Assembly: GCA_021819435.1 (NCBI GenBank)
Contig: JAKARB010000023.1
Location: 1 to 34,087 of the forward strand
Length of the DNA stretch: 34,087 nucleotides
DNA from: Pseudomonadota bacterium
GTDB taxonomy: Bacteria > Pseudomonadota > Gammaproteobacteria > Burkholderiales > Burkholderiaceae_C
Direction: 5' to 3'
The notes under the pieces were generated by a model. That model searched no databases. It saw only the letters and a program-made list of their open reading frames with translations, and had not been told where the DNA came from. Of the stretch, positions 8,249-15,822 are shown in pieces. Both the position numbers and the translations under genes were made by a program. The number at the start of each line of letters is the position of its first letter. The first letter of the stretch is position 1.

Positions 8249-8464
8249 ATGAACTGGGACCAAGTCAAAGGCCAATGGAAGCAATTCAAGGGCAAGGCCC
8301 GCGAACAGTGGGGCAAGCTCACGGATGACGACCTCGACGTGATCGACGGCAAGCGCGAGCAGCTCTCGGGCCGCATCCAGGAACGCTATGGCGTGACCCG
8401 CGAAGAGGCCGAAAAGCAGGTCGAACATTGGCAGTCCTCCTGGAAGAAGGACTGGTTCAACTGA
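8249..8464 (+). CDS. CsbD-family stress protein
   Basis: This 71-residue charged, helical protein begins MNWDQVKGQWKQFKGKAREQ and contains LTDDDLDVIDGKREQLSGRIQERYG, the full CsbD pattern. CsbD proteins are general-stress proteins (sigma-B dependent in Bacillus) of unknown mechanism. AAGGAG lies seven bases before the ATG. The gene probably forms an operon with the DUF1328 gene before it, and a terminator follows 75 bp after its stop. Confidence 0.95.
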   Translation: MNWDQVKGQWKQFKGKAREQWGKLTDDDLDVIDGKREQLSGRIQERYGVTREEAEKQVEHWQSSWKKDWFN

Positions 8465-8539
8465 TCGAACCGATGAAGTGACCGAGGACACGGCCGGAAC
8501 AAAGGCCTGCCTCTGCCTCACTCCCTGGAATGAGGTGTG

Positions 8540-8574
8540 CCCGGGTCCGATTCAACATCGGCCCCGGGTTTTTT
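8540..8574 (+). terminator. Rho-independent terminator after csbD-like gene
   Basis: CCCGGGTCCGAT at 8540-8551 pairs with ATCGGCCCCGGG around loop TCAAC, with one internal mismatch, followed by six T. It ends the DUF1328/CsbD transcript. The rest of the 305-bp gap to 8770 holds a weak nested dyad at 8621-8655 (CCTCAC ... GTGAGG around GGCCG-GAT-CGGCC) and no gene that I can see. Confidence 0.87.
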
Positions 8575-8769
8575 CACATGGGGCCGCGTCGCGCAAATCC
8601 CCATGCTTGTCGTCACATCCCCTCACGCGGGCGGCCGGATCGGCCTAAAGTGAGGTGGTCGGTAAAACGGATGGCGAGCGTGTGCCCATGCTCTCCCCCG
8701 TCAAGTCAAGCGCAAGCGCCTGGCACACCGCAGCGCCCGCCAGCCGACACCCAAACCGAGGAGGCATCC

Positions 8770-9654
8770 ATGAATCCGCAAGCACCCCAGGCGCCCGTCA
8801 TCGTCCCCCGCGAGAAGCTCGACTTCGACCTCGAAGGCGACATCCCGACATACTGGTTCGGCGGCGACGCCTTCAAGTCGCGCTACTTCGACGCCATGTC
8901 CACCATCTTCCCGGAGGGCGAGCGCTACTTCATCTCGTGTGTGCGCGACTTCCGCGACCGCATCACCGACCCGCAGATGCTCGCCGACGTCAAGGACTTC
9001 ATGCGCCAGGAAGGCCAGCACGGCATCGTGCACAGCCAGTACAACGACCGCCTGCGCCGCCAGGGCATCGACGTCGACAAGCTGGAAGCCTTCCAGCGCA
9101 ACATGATGTTCAACATCGCGCGCAAGTACCTGCCGGCCGAGGTGACCTTGGCCGACACCGCAGCCGCCGAGCACCTGACGGCTACCATGGCCCACGCGCT
9201 GTGCGAAGACCAAGAGGTGCTCGCCCAGGCCGACCACCGCATGCGCGCCATGTACGCCTGGCACGCCATGGAGGAAATGGAGCACAAGGCCGTGGCCTTC
9301 GACGTGCTCCAGAAGGTGGCCAAGGTGGGCTACCTGCGCCGCACCTTCGGCCTCGTGCTGGTGACCTTCGGCTTCAACCTCAACGTGCTCCTGACGACCC
9401 GCTACATGCTCAAGGTCGACGGCTTTGGCCCTTGGCAGCGCGCGAAGATGTTCGCCCGTGGCCTGTGGTGGCTGTTCGGCATCGGTGGGCTCTACACGCG
9501 GATGATCCCCAGCTACCTGCGCTACTTCAAGCCCGGCTTCCACCCGTGGGACACAGGCGTCATCCAGAGCTACCAGGTCTGGCTCGACACCTTCAACCGC
9601 ACGGGCGACCCGCTGAAGGCCGGTGAGGCCTTGCAGGCGCCGCGCGCGGCCTGA
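8770..9654 (+). CDS. Metal-dependent hydrolase, PF10118 family
   Basis: This 294-residue protein belongs to the PF10118 predicted metal-dependent hydrolases. Likely metal ligands sit in RQEGQHGIVHSQYN (E81, H84, H88) and YAWHAMEEMEHKAVAFD (H165, E168, E171, H172). Their spacing in a helical setting is like ferritin-type di-metal carboxylate proteins. A hydrophobic segment at about 193-213 suggests membrane association. The ATG follows GAGGAGG by six bases; the open frame upstream lacks coding character. The substrate is unknown for the family. The gene faces the unrecognised gene at 9712, and a hairpin lies between them. Confidence 0.9.
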   Translation: MNPQAPQAPVIVPREKLDFDLEGDIPTYWFGGDAFKSRYFDAMSTIFPEGERYFISCVRDFRDRITDPQMLADVKDFMRQEGQHGIVHSQYNDRLRRQGIDVDKLEAFQRNMMFNIARKYLPAEVTLADTAAAEHLTATMAHALCEDQEVLAQADHRMRAMYAWHAMEEMEHKAVAFDVLQKVAKVGYLRRTFGLVLVTFGFNLNVLLTTRYMLKVDGFGPWQRAKMFARGLWWLFGIGGLYTRMIPSYLRYFKPGFHPWDTGVIQSYQVWLDTFNRTGDPLKAGEALQAPRAA

Positions 9655-9662
9655 GCAGCCTC

Positions 9663-9692
9663 CTGGGCGCACAAGCCGCACAAGGCGCCCAG
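9663..9692. terminator. Hairpin between convergent genes
   Basis: CTGGGCGC at 9663-9670 pairs perfectly with GCGCCCAG at 9685-9692, with a 14-base loop. It sits between two convergent stop codons (9654 and 9712). There is no T-run on either strand, so it may only protect 3' ends or assist factor-dependent termination. Confidence 0.4.
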
Positions 9693-9711
9693 AGAGCCTT
9701 CACCCCGGCGC

Positions 9712-10218
9712 TCAGTTCACCAGCCGGCCGCCCTTGCGCCCGCAAGGCGCCTGCTCGGGCGAGCGAGAGGCGCGCATCACGTCCTGGTCGGTCATGCCGA
9801 TGCCGCGCAGGAACTCGTCGCGCAAACGCAGCACATCGCCGATGTTGTCGTCCGATGCGTCGATCAGGTAGCCCTCGATGCGTTCGAGCTCCTCGATCTG
9901 GCTCTCGGTGAAGCTGGGGCGTGCCCAGGCGGGCAGCCGGGTGCAGTGGTTGAAGCCCCAGGCCTGTGGCTGGCGGTGCACGTCTTGCGAAACCAGCACC
10001 TGGGTGAGGTCTTCCAGCTCGGTGCTTTCCAGGTCAACGGCCTGGCCGTGTTCGATCACCTGGGCGGCGACCACGCGAGGTTCGGCCACGTCCAGCACGA
10101 CCCGGCAGAGCACCGGATCGGTGTACGGATTCCGCTGATGACGCCAGTGGCCGAGCATCAGGCAGGCCGCTGCGATGGGTTGATCGCAGTCTGACGAAAC
10201 GTTGTCGAACCAATTCAT
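9712..10218 (-). CDS. Hypothetical protein, unrecognised
   Basis: I do not recognise this 168-residue protein. It begins MNWFDNVSSDCDQPIAAACLMLGHW and has an acidic, mixed alpha/beta middle (VVLDVAEPRVVAAQVIEHG). A helical C-terminal part (SFTESQIEELERIEGYLIDASDDNIGDVLRLRDEFL) resembles no domain I can name. There is no signal peptide or membrane segment, so it is probably cytoplasmic. GGAGGA seven bases before the ATG fixes the start; the frame is open further upstream without support. The base composition matches its neighbours. It is convergent with the metal-dependent hydrolase. Confidence 0.75.
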   Translation of the reverse strand: MNWFDNVSSDCDQPIAAACLMLGHWRHQRNPYTDPVLCRVVLDVAEPRVVAAQVIEHGQAVDLESTELEDLTQVLVSQDVHRQPQAWGFNHCTRLPAWARPSFTESQIEELERIEGYLIDASDDNIGDVLRLRDEFLRGIGMTDQDVMRASRSPEQAPCGRKGGRLVN

Positions 10219-10464
10219 GCGAGAGTCCTCCGGCGAAGTGGTTGAGCGGGTCGCTTGATGCCCATCATGCAGAATCCGCGCCACTTTGGGTGGGCGGATT
10301 TGGCACGAAACCCCGGGTTCGGCGTTTCGATGCAACGGGGCCGCACAAGCGCTGAAATCGCCTTTATGCTGGAGAGCTGCCCCAGGCCCACGTTCTCTCG
10401 CGGTTCTCGCACGGACTTCACATCGCGGGAGCGATGGCGAACCAGGCGGCTCCTCTTCTTGCGG

Positions 10465-11229
10465 TCAGAGGCCCTTCGCCAGCAAAGCCTGGGCCCGGGC
10501 CAGCACCGCATCGGCGATGTCACCGGGTTCCGCGCCGAAATACCCCAGTTGCCCGCCCAGCGCCAGGTTGCTCAGGCCGTGCACGATGCTCCACAGCAGC
10601 AGCATGTCCTGCGGTGATGCGGGGGTGGTGTCGCCCCCACCTGGCAGGTGTCGGTTTGCGGCCTGCATCGAGGCTTCCAGCGAATCCATCGAGGCGTTGA
10701 CGAGTTCAGGGTGGTTCTGCCCCGCCGTGAAGCCGCCATACATCAGCCGGAACAGCGCGGGGTGGGCCATCGCGAAGCGCACGTAGGCCAGGCCTGCCTG
10801 GTGCAAGGGGCTGCGCTGGGCGGGGCTGCCCAAGGCTCCTTCGATCTGAGGCGCGGCTGATGCGCCCGACGCCCCGGGTTCCACCGCGTCAGGCGGCGGG
10901 TTGAGTTGCGCCTGCCCCAACCGCCTGAACCCCTCGGCCGCCAGGGCCGCCAGCAGCGCTTCCTTGTTGGCAAAGTGGTGGTAGACGGCGTTGGCCGACA
11001 CCCCGACGCGCCGCGCCAGCTCGCGCAGGCTGAGGAGGTCGGCGCGGTCTGTTTCCTCGAGCCATTGCAGCCCCGCTTCGACCAGGGCCTCGCGCAAGTG
11101 ACCGTGGTGGTAGCCCGAGGGCTCGGCCGTGGCGCCCCTGTCAAGGCTCGCGGAGCGGGCGGGCTTGGCGGCGTTGCTGGACTTGGCGCGGGATGGCCCG
11201 CGACCCGGGGGGGAGGGGGGAGCAGTCAT
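10465..11229 (-). CDS. TetR-family transcriptional regulator
   Basis: This 254-residue protein has about 38 low-complexity residues, then a TetR DNA-binding domain (YHHGHLREALVEAGLQWLEE; helix-turn-helix at about 67-86, LRELARRVGVSANAVYHHFANK). A C-terminal ligand domain of the WHG type follows (FRLMYGGF, LLLWSIVHGLSNLAL). It is divergent from the serine hydrolase gene. Two matching near-palindromic sites lie between them, one covering its own start codon, so it probably represses both itself and the hydrolase. The ATG at 11229 has no Shine-Dalgarno; a leaderless transcript or a start slightly further in would both fit. Confidence 0.9.
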   Translation of the reverse strand: MTAPPSPPGRGPSRAKSSNAAKPARSASLDRGATAEPSGYHHGHLREALVEAGLQWLEETDRADLLSLRELARRVGVSANAVYHHFANKEALLAALAAEGFRRLGQAQLNPPPDAVEPGASGASAAPQIEGALGSPAQRSPLHQAGLAYVRFAMAHPALFRLMYGGFTAGQNHPELVNASMDSLEASMQAANRHLPGGGDTTPASPQDMLLLWSIVHGLSNLALGGQLGYFGAEPGDIADAVLARAQALLAKGL

Positions 11230-11246
11230 CTTGACAGTGTGAAGAT
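11228..11246. promoter_or_regulatory. TetR operator-like palindrome 1
   Basis: ATCTTGACAGTGTGAAGAT is a 19-bp near-perfect palindrome with 9-base arms, one mismatched pair and a central G. It covers the start codon of the TetR gene and a perfect -35 hexamer TTGACA (11231-11236) pointing to the hydrolase. It is nearly identical to the site at 11264-11282. Confidence 0.65.
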
Positions 11247-11259
11247 TGTTTCGCCCAAT
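11231..11259 (+). promoter_or_regulatory. Candidate sigma-70 promoter of the serine hydrolase
   Basis: A perfect TTGACA lies at 11231-11236. A 17-bp spacer puts the -10 at CCCAAT (11254-11259), which keeps only the last three consensus bases. A regulator bound at both palindromes would cover the -35 and the probable transcription start. Confidence 0.4.
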
Positions 11260-11263
11260 GCGA

Positions 11264-11282
11264 ATCTGGACAGTGTACAGAT
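11264..11282. promoter_or_regulatory. TetR operator-like palindrome 2
   Basis: ATCTGGACAGTGTACAGAT repeats the first site with three differences (16 of 19 identical) and is again a palindrome with a single mismatched pair. The two centres are 36 bp apart. Two such copies in one divergent intergenic region strongly suggest the binding sites of the adjacent TetR protein. Confidence 0.65.
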
Positions 11283-11341
11283 GTGGCCGCCACGGCGGAG
11301 GCCACCAGCATGACGCGGTCCGATCGAACTGGAGGAATCCC

Positions 11342-12835
11342 ATGCGGGGACGACATTGGAGACAGCGGACGATGCGGCCGGGCGGCGCCGCGAGGGTGGG
11401 TGCCTGTTGCGCCCTGGTGATGCAGTTTTTGGCACAGGCGGCAGGAGGGATGATGGCCGGGCAAACGGCGGCGCGCGCCGCGACCTTGAACCAGCAACTG
11501 TCGTCGGCGACGGGGTACGCGGCGCACGAGATCTGCACGCGCACCCTGCTGAGCGGCGACGATTTCACGCGGGTGAAAAAGGCGCTGGTGGCGCCGGCGG
11601 TGGACCCGCTGGGCCTGGTCTGGCTGGTGGACCACGACCCGGCCGCCGCGCAGACCACGGTGAAGACCTGGCTGCCTTGGGCGGCGAATCCCTCGGTGGC
11701 GATTTTCCGGCCCGGGTTGGGGTGCACCACGGTGCCCACAGGCGTGTCGGTGCAGGCTTTGCGTGCCCAGCCGCTGAAGGCCCCGCAGGACGCCCCGCTC
11801 TCCTCCACCTTGCAGGCCGCGCCCTGGCCCGCTGGCGAAGGCGCGGCGAACGACGCGGCCCTCACGCCGGCTCAGCGCGATGTCATCCGGGCGCAGGGGC
11901 AGTCGTTGTTCGCCGAACAAAGCCTGCTGGCCGGCCAGCGACACAACACCATCGCCTACCTGGTGGCGGTGGGCGGCCGCCTGGTGCACGAAGCTTATGC
12001 GCCGGGCTACGACGCCAGCCAGCCACAGCATGGCTGGTCGATGACCAAAACGCTCACGGGCCTGCTCGCTGGGCGCATGGTCACCGAAGGGCGCTTCGCG
12101 CTGGACGACCGCCCGCCGTTGCCCGGCTGGCAGGCCGACGGCCGCGCCGCCATCACCTGGCGGCACCTGCTGCGCATGAGCTCGGGCCTGCAATGGGCCG
12201 AGAACTTCGGCACCTATGGTTCGACCGCTCAGATGCTGTGGATGGAGCCAGACCAGGGCGCCTACGCCGCCGGCCTGCCGCTGGCTGCCGCGCCGGGCGG
12301 CAATTTCGTCTATTCGACGGGCAACTTCAGCATCTTGCCGTGGGCGATGCGGCGCGTGCTTGGGGGCGATGCGCAGGCGCTGTACGACCACCAGCATCAG
12401 CAGCTGTTCGCGCCCCTGGGCATGCGCCAGGCCACCGTCGAGCCCGATGCCTCGGGCACGCCGAGCGGCGGGGCCTATGGCGTGCTGCGCCCGCGTGACT
12501 GGCTGCGCCTGGGCCAACTGGTGCTCAACCATGGCCAGTGGAACGGGCGCACGCTCATCGACCCCGGCTACATCGATTTCATGCTCACCCCGTCGCCCGC
12601 CAACGCGGGGTATGGCGGCGCCATCTGGCTCAAGGGCTCGCTCAACATGCCGGCCGACCTGCCCGCCGACACAGCGGTGTTCTGGGGCCTCAACGGCCAG
12701 TACCTGGTGCTGGTGCCGAGCCGCCAGTTGGCGGTGCTGCGCATGGGCGTGAGCCACCTCGACCGGGACTTCACCGACAACGCGACGCGCCAGCGCGTGT
12801 TCGAGGCGGTGCGGGCGATCTTGGGCGCCTTGTGA
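11342..12835 (+). CDS. Serine hydrolase, beta-lactamase/class C-type fold
   Basis: This 497-residue protein has a probable signal peptide or membrane anchor (about 10-46) and an extra N-terminal region to about 190. A beta-lactamase-fold catalytic domain follows, with the nucleophile motif SMTK (S233-K236), Y324 in YSTGNFS and LDDRPP typical of class C relatives. The closest kinds are 6-aminohexanoate-dimer hydrolases and related esterases rather than true beta-lactamases. GGAGGA six bases before the ATG fixes the start. It is probably periplasmic and controlled by the divergent TetR regulator. The substrate is unknown. Confidence 0.87.
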   Translation: MRGRHWRQRTMRPGGAARVGACCALVMQFLAQAAGGMMAGQTAARAATLNQQLSSATGYAAHEICTRTLLSGDDFTRVKKALVAPAVDPLGLVWLVDHDPAAAQTTVKTWLPWAANPSVAIFRPGLGCTTVPTGVSVQALRAQPLKAPQDAPLSSTLQAAPWPAGEGAANDAALTPAQRDVIRAQGQSLFAEQSLLAGQRHNTIAYLVAVGGRLVHEAYAPGYDASQPQHGWSMTKTLTGLLAGRMVTEGRFALDDRPPLPGWQADGRAAITWRHLLRMSSGLQWAENFGTYGSTAQMLWMEPDQGAYAAGLPLAAAPGGNFVYSTGNFSILPWAMRRVLGGDAQALYDHQHQQLFAPLGMRQATVEPDASGTPSGGAYGVLRPRDWLRLGQLVLNHGQWNGRTLIDPGYIDFMLTPSPANAGYGGAIWLKGSLNMPADLPADTAVFWGLNGQYLVLVPSRQLAVLRMGVSHLDRDFTDNATRQRVFEAVRAILGAL

Positions 12836-12895
12836 AGGGCTGATGACGGGGGCGTGCCCGATGATGCGGGGCGATGGCGTTCTGAAACCGCGCCA

Positions 12896-13921
12896 TCAAG
12901 CTGTCTTGCGGCGGCCCGCCCGCCAGCGTGCCGGCGGCATCCCTGTCCAGCGCTCGAAGGCCCGGTAGAAGGGGCTGATGTCGGCGAAGCCCAGGGCATG
13001 GGCCACCTCATGCAAGGGCAGGTCGGTGTCGCCCACTTGTTGCAAGGCCAGGTCGCGCCGCGCCTCGTCCGACAAGGTCAGGAAGCTCGTGCCGAGGACT
13101 TGCAGCCGTCTGGCCAGCGTGCGCTCGTGCAGGCCGAAAGCGGTCGCCGCCTCCGCTCGCGTTGGGATGGACGGGCCGGGTTGGGCCTGCATCCGCGTGC
13201 GCACCCAGTCGCGCACGGCCTCGTTCAGGCCCTGTGGCCGCGCGAGTGACTGCAACTGCGTCGCGGCGTGCTGCTCGTGCAGGCGCGCGAGCTGGGCATC
13301 GGCTTGCGGCAGCGGCGCATCCAGGGCTGCGTTGTCGATCAGCAGGCCGCTGTAGGCCTGGTTGAACTCGATGGCGCAGCCGAAGACCTCGCGGTAGCCG
13401 GCCAGCGGGCCCACGGCTTCGTGGCTGAAGCGCACCAGCGCGGGCTGCAGCGGTTGCGGCGTGATCCAGCGCGAGGCGCTGACCACGGCCGCGAGCACCG
13501 CCTCGATCTGGTGGGGGCTGAAGGCCAGGTCCCCTTGGCGCGGGTGGTAGACCAGCCAGCTCGTGCGCGCGCCGGGCAGCAACTGGAAGCGCCCGCCATC
13601 TGAGATCAGCGACTGGTATTTCTGCACCACGGCGAGCGCCTGGCGCAGCGTCGCCGCCGACTGCACGATGAAGCCGACCACGTTGAAGCTGCCGGGACCC
13701 ACCAGCGCACCGGTCTTCAGTCCGAAACCCGGGTCTTGCGTCAGTCGGGCGGCGGTGCGCCACAGCAGGGTGATGTGGTCGATGGGCCAGCGCTCCTGGG
13801 TCAGTTCAGCCGGGTCGATGCCGGCGGCGCGCAGCAGGGTGGTTTCCTCGATTCCCTGGCGGCGTGCCTGCGCCAACACTGTGCGCACCCAGCTCAGCGA
13901 GACCTTGGCCTCTGAAGTCAA
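12896..13921 (-). CDS. AraC-family transcriptional regulator
   Basis: This 341-residue protein has an N-terminal effector domain of the PF12625 (arabinose-binding-like) type, with GFGLKTGALVGPGSFNVVGF at about 64-83. A C-terminal double helix-turn-helix AraC domain (about 250-338) ends LPLHEVAHALGFADISPFYRAFERWTGMPPARWR. The start is TTG with AGGA nine bases upstream. A repeated TGAAGTCAA covers this start codon and recurs 22 bp away, so autoregulation is likely, or the true start lies slightly downstream. It is divergent from the FAD/FMN/ThDP enzyme genes and is their probable activator. Confidence 0.9.
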   Translation of the reverse strand: MTSEAKVSLSWVRTVLAQARRQGIEETTLLRAAGIDPAELTQERWPIDHITLLWRTAARLTQDPGFGLKTGALVGPGSFNVVGFIVQSAATLRQALAVVQKYQSLISDGGRFQLLPGARTSWLVYHPRQGDLAFSPHQIEAVLAAVVSASRWITPQPLQPALVRFSHEAVGPLAGYREVFGCAIEFNQAYSGLLIDNAALDAPLPQADAQLARLHEQHAATQLQSLARPQGLNEAVRDWVRTRMQAQPGPSIPTRAEAATAFGLHERTLARRLQVLGTSFLTLSDEARRDLALQQVGDTDLPLHEVAHALGFADISPFYRAFERWTGMPPARWRAGRRKTA

Positions 13922-13943
13922 AGCGCTTGTCCTGTGAAGTCAA
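13913..13943. promoter_or_regulatory. Two direct repeats, candidate AraC-type binding site
   Basis: TGAAGTCAA occurs at 13913-13921 and 13935-13943, 22 bp apart, about two turns of DNA, as AraC-family half-sites usually are. The second copy abuts TTGGAC (13944-13949), which could act as a -35 for the FAD dehydrogenase gene. The first covers the TTG start of the AraC gene. Confidence 0.5.
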
Positions 13944-14005
13944 TTGGACGGGATCATAAGTGGCTAAGTTCGGATCCGTGAGCAGAGGGTGACGGAGAGC
14001 GAAGG

Positions 14006-15676
14006 ATGCAGGCGATGACTTCGGCGGTGCGGACGGACGTGGTGGTGGTGGGTGGCGGCTTGGCGGGCATCGTCACGGCCCTGGAATGCCTGAAGGCGGG
14101 CCGGCACGTGACCGTGGTCGACCGCGACACCCCCGAGCGCCTGGGCGGCCTGGCGCTGTGGGCCTTCGGCGGCATGGCCCTGGTGGGCACGCCCTTGCAG
14201 CAGCGCATGAAGATCCCCGACACGCCCGAGCGCGCCTTGCGCGATTGGCTCAGCTTCGGTGAGTTGAGCGAATCCAGCGAGGCGGATCTCTGGCCGCGCC
14301 GCTGGGCCGAGTTTTATGTGCAGCACTCGCGCGAGCAGGTGCATGACTGGTTGGTGTCGCACGGGCTGAAGTTCCTCCCCGCGGTGAACTGGGTGGAGCG
14401 TGGCCGCTTCGGCGAAGGCAACAGCCTGCCTCGCTACCACGTGATCTGGGGCAGCTCGCGCGAGCTGACGCGGCGCATGATCGCGGCCATGCAGCGCACC
14501 GCTTCTGATCGGCCTGGCGGCTCTGGTGGTTCGGGCGGGCGCCTGAAGGTGCTCAGCGGCCACCGCGTGACAGCGCTGGAGCACAGCGGCGGCGTGATGA
14601 GCGGCGTGCAGGCCGTGCACGAGGCCAGCGGCGCGCAGGTGCGCATCGAGGCGCCCGTGGTGGTGCTGGCCATGGGCGGCGTGAATGGTTCGACGCAGCA
14701 ATGCATCGCCAACTGGCCCGCCGACCGGCCGCGCCCCGCCACGATGCTCAACGGCGCCCACCCCTTTGCCGATGGCGCGCTGCACCGCCTGGCCACCGAG
14801 CAACTTGGCGCCCAGCTCACCCGCGCGGGCGAGATGTGGAACTACGCCGCCGGCATCCCGCACCCGCAGCCGCATTTTCCGGGCCATGGTTTGTCGACCA
14901 TCCCCTGCAAGTCGGCGCTTTGGCTCGACCACACGGGCCGGCGCATCGGGCCGGAGCCCCTGGTCACCGGCTTCGACACCCATGAGCTTTGCCAGCAAGT
15001 GGCCGCGCAGCACAAGCCCTGGACCTGGCACCTGCTGAACTGGCGCATCGCGGCCAAGGAGTTCGCGATCTCGGGTGCCGAGCACAACCAGCGCCTGCGC
15101 GACAAGCAGTTCATCCGCTTCGTGCTGGAAACGGTGCTGGGCAACCATCGCCTCGTCAAGCAGATGCAGCGCGAGAGCCCGCACTTCCTGGTCGACGACA
15201 CGCTGGCCGGCCTGGCGCACAAGATGAACGCGCTGACCCTGGCCGAGCATGGCGAGCAGCATGTCGACCCAGCCGTGCTGCAGGCCACGGCCGATGCCTT
15301 CGACGCCAACTTCGCCAAGGGCCTGGCGCTGAGCAACGATGATCAGATCCGCCGCATCGTGCATGCGCGGCAGTGGGGTGCCGACCGCGTGCGCACCTGC
15401 AAGCCCGCGCCCTTGCAGGCGGCGGGGGCGGGCCCGTACATCGCCATCCAGGTGCAACTGATCACGCGCAAGAGCCTGGGCGGCCTGCGCACCGACCTGC
15501 AAAGCCGCGTGCTGGGGGCCGATGGTGCCGCCGTGCCGGGCTTGTATTGCGTGGGCGAGGCAGCGGGCTTTGGCGGCGGCGGCGCCAGCGGCAAGCGCTC
15601 GCTGGAAGGCACCTTCCTGCCGGGCTGCATCCTCACGGCGCGCGCGGCCACGAGGTCCATTGTGACGGGGGCTTGA
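14006..15676 (+). CDS. FAD-dependent dehydrogenase (fumarate reductase/KstD-like)
   Basis: This 556-residue flavoprotein has an N-terminal dinucleotide-binding motif VVVVGGGLAGIVTALECLKAGRHVTVVDRD (about 12-41). Its C-terminal FAD motif is PGLYCVGEAAGFGGGGASGKRSLEGTFLPGCILTGR-like (about 511-545, reading LTARAATRS at the end). The layout matches the FAD-binding dehydrogenases related to fumarate reductase flavoprotein and 3-ketosteroid dehydrogenase. There is no signal peptide. GGAGA lies before the ATG; a second ATG (14015) is possible. It is divergent from the AraC regulator and is followed, 146 bp on, by the 2-hydroxyacid oxidase. The substrate is unknown; the context suggests organic acid or aromatic breakdown. 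Confidence 0.87.
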   Translation: MQAMTSAVRTDVVVVGGGLAGIVTALECLKAGRHVTVVDRDTPERLGGLALWAFGGMALVGTPLQQRMKIPDTPERALRDWLSFGELSESSEADLWPRRWAEFYVQHSREQVHDWLVSHGLKFLPAVNWVERGRFGEGNSLPRYHVIWGSSRELTRRMIAAMQRTASDRPGGSGGSGGRLKVLSGHRVTALEHSGGVMSGVQAVHEASGAQVRIEAPVVVLAMGGVNGSTQQCIANWPADRPRPATMLNGAHPFADGALHRLATEQLGAQLTRAGEMWNYAAGIPHPQPHFPGHGLSTIPCKSALWLDHTGRRIGPEPLVTGFDTHELCQQVAAQHKPWTWHLLNWRIAAKEFAISGAEHNQRLRDKQFIRFVLETVLGNHRLVKQMQRESPHFLVDDTLAGLAHKMNALTLAEHGEQHVDPAVLQATADAFDANFAKGLALSNDDQIRRIVHARQWGADRVRTCKPAPLQAAGAGPYIAIQVQLITRKSLGGLRTDLQSRVLGADGAAVPGLYCVGEAAGFGGGGASGKRSLEGTFLPGCILTARAATRSIVTGA

Positions 15677-15822
15677 AAGAGGCGGGGACGCCGTTCGCAC
15701 GTCGCCGGCCACAATCGTTGCTCGCGCCCTGCCGCTCGCACACCGTCACACACCGCCAAGCACTCAGCCCCATGCGTCTCCGCCACCGCATCAGCGAGCC
15801 CGAGCAACCCAAGGCCACGCCC

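Noticed and set aside
8621..8655. Nested dyad CCTCAC ... GTGAGG with GGCCG-GAT-CGGCC before the metal-dependent hydrolase; TAAAGT within it looked like a FliA -35
   Set aside because: The arms are short and GC-rich, and there is no matching GCCGATAA at the right distance, so neither a terminator nor a sigma-28 promoter is supported.
12873..12897. GATGGCG/CGCCATC hairpin at the end of the convergent hydrolase and araC genes
   Set aside because: No T-run, and it overlaps the araC stop codon. Probably incidental.
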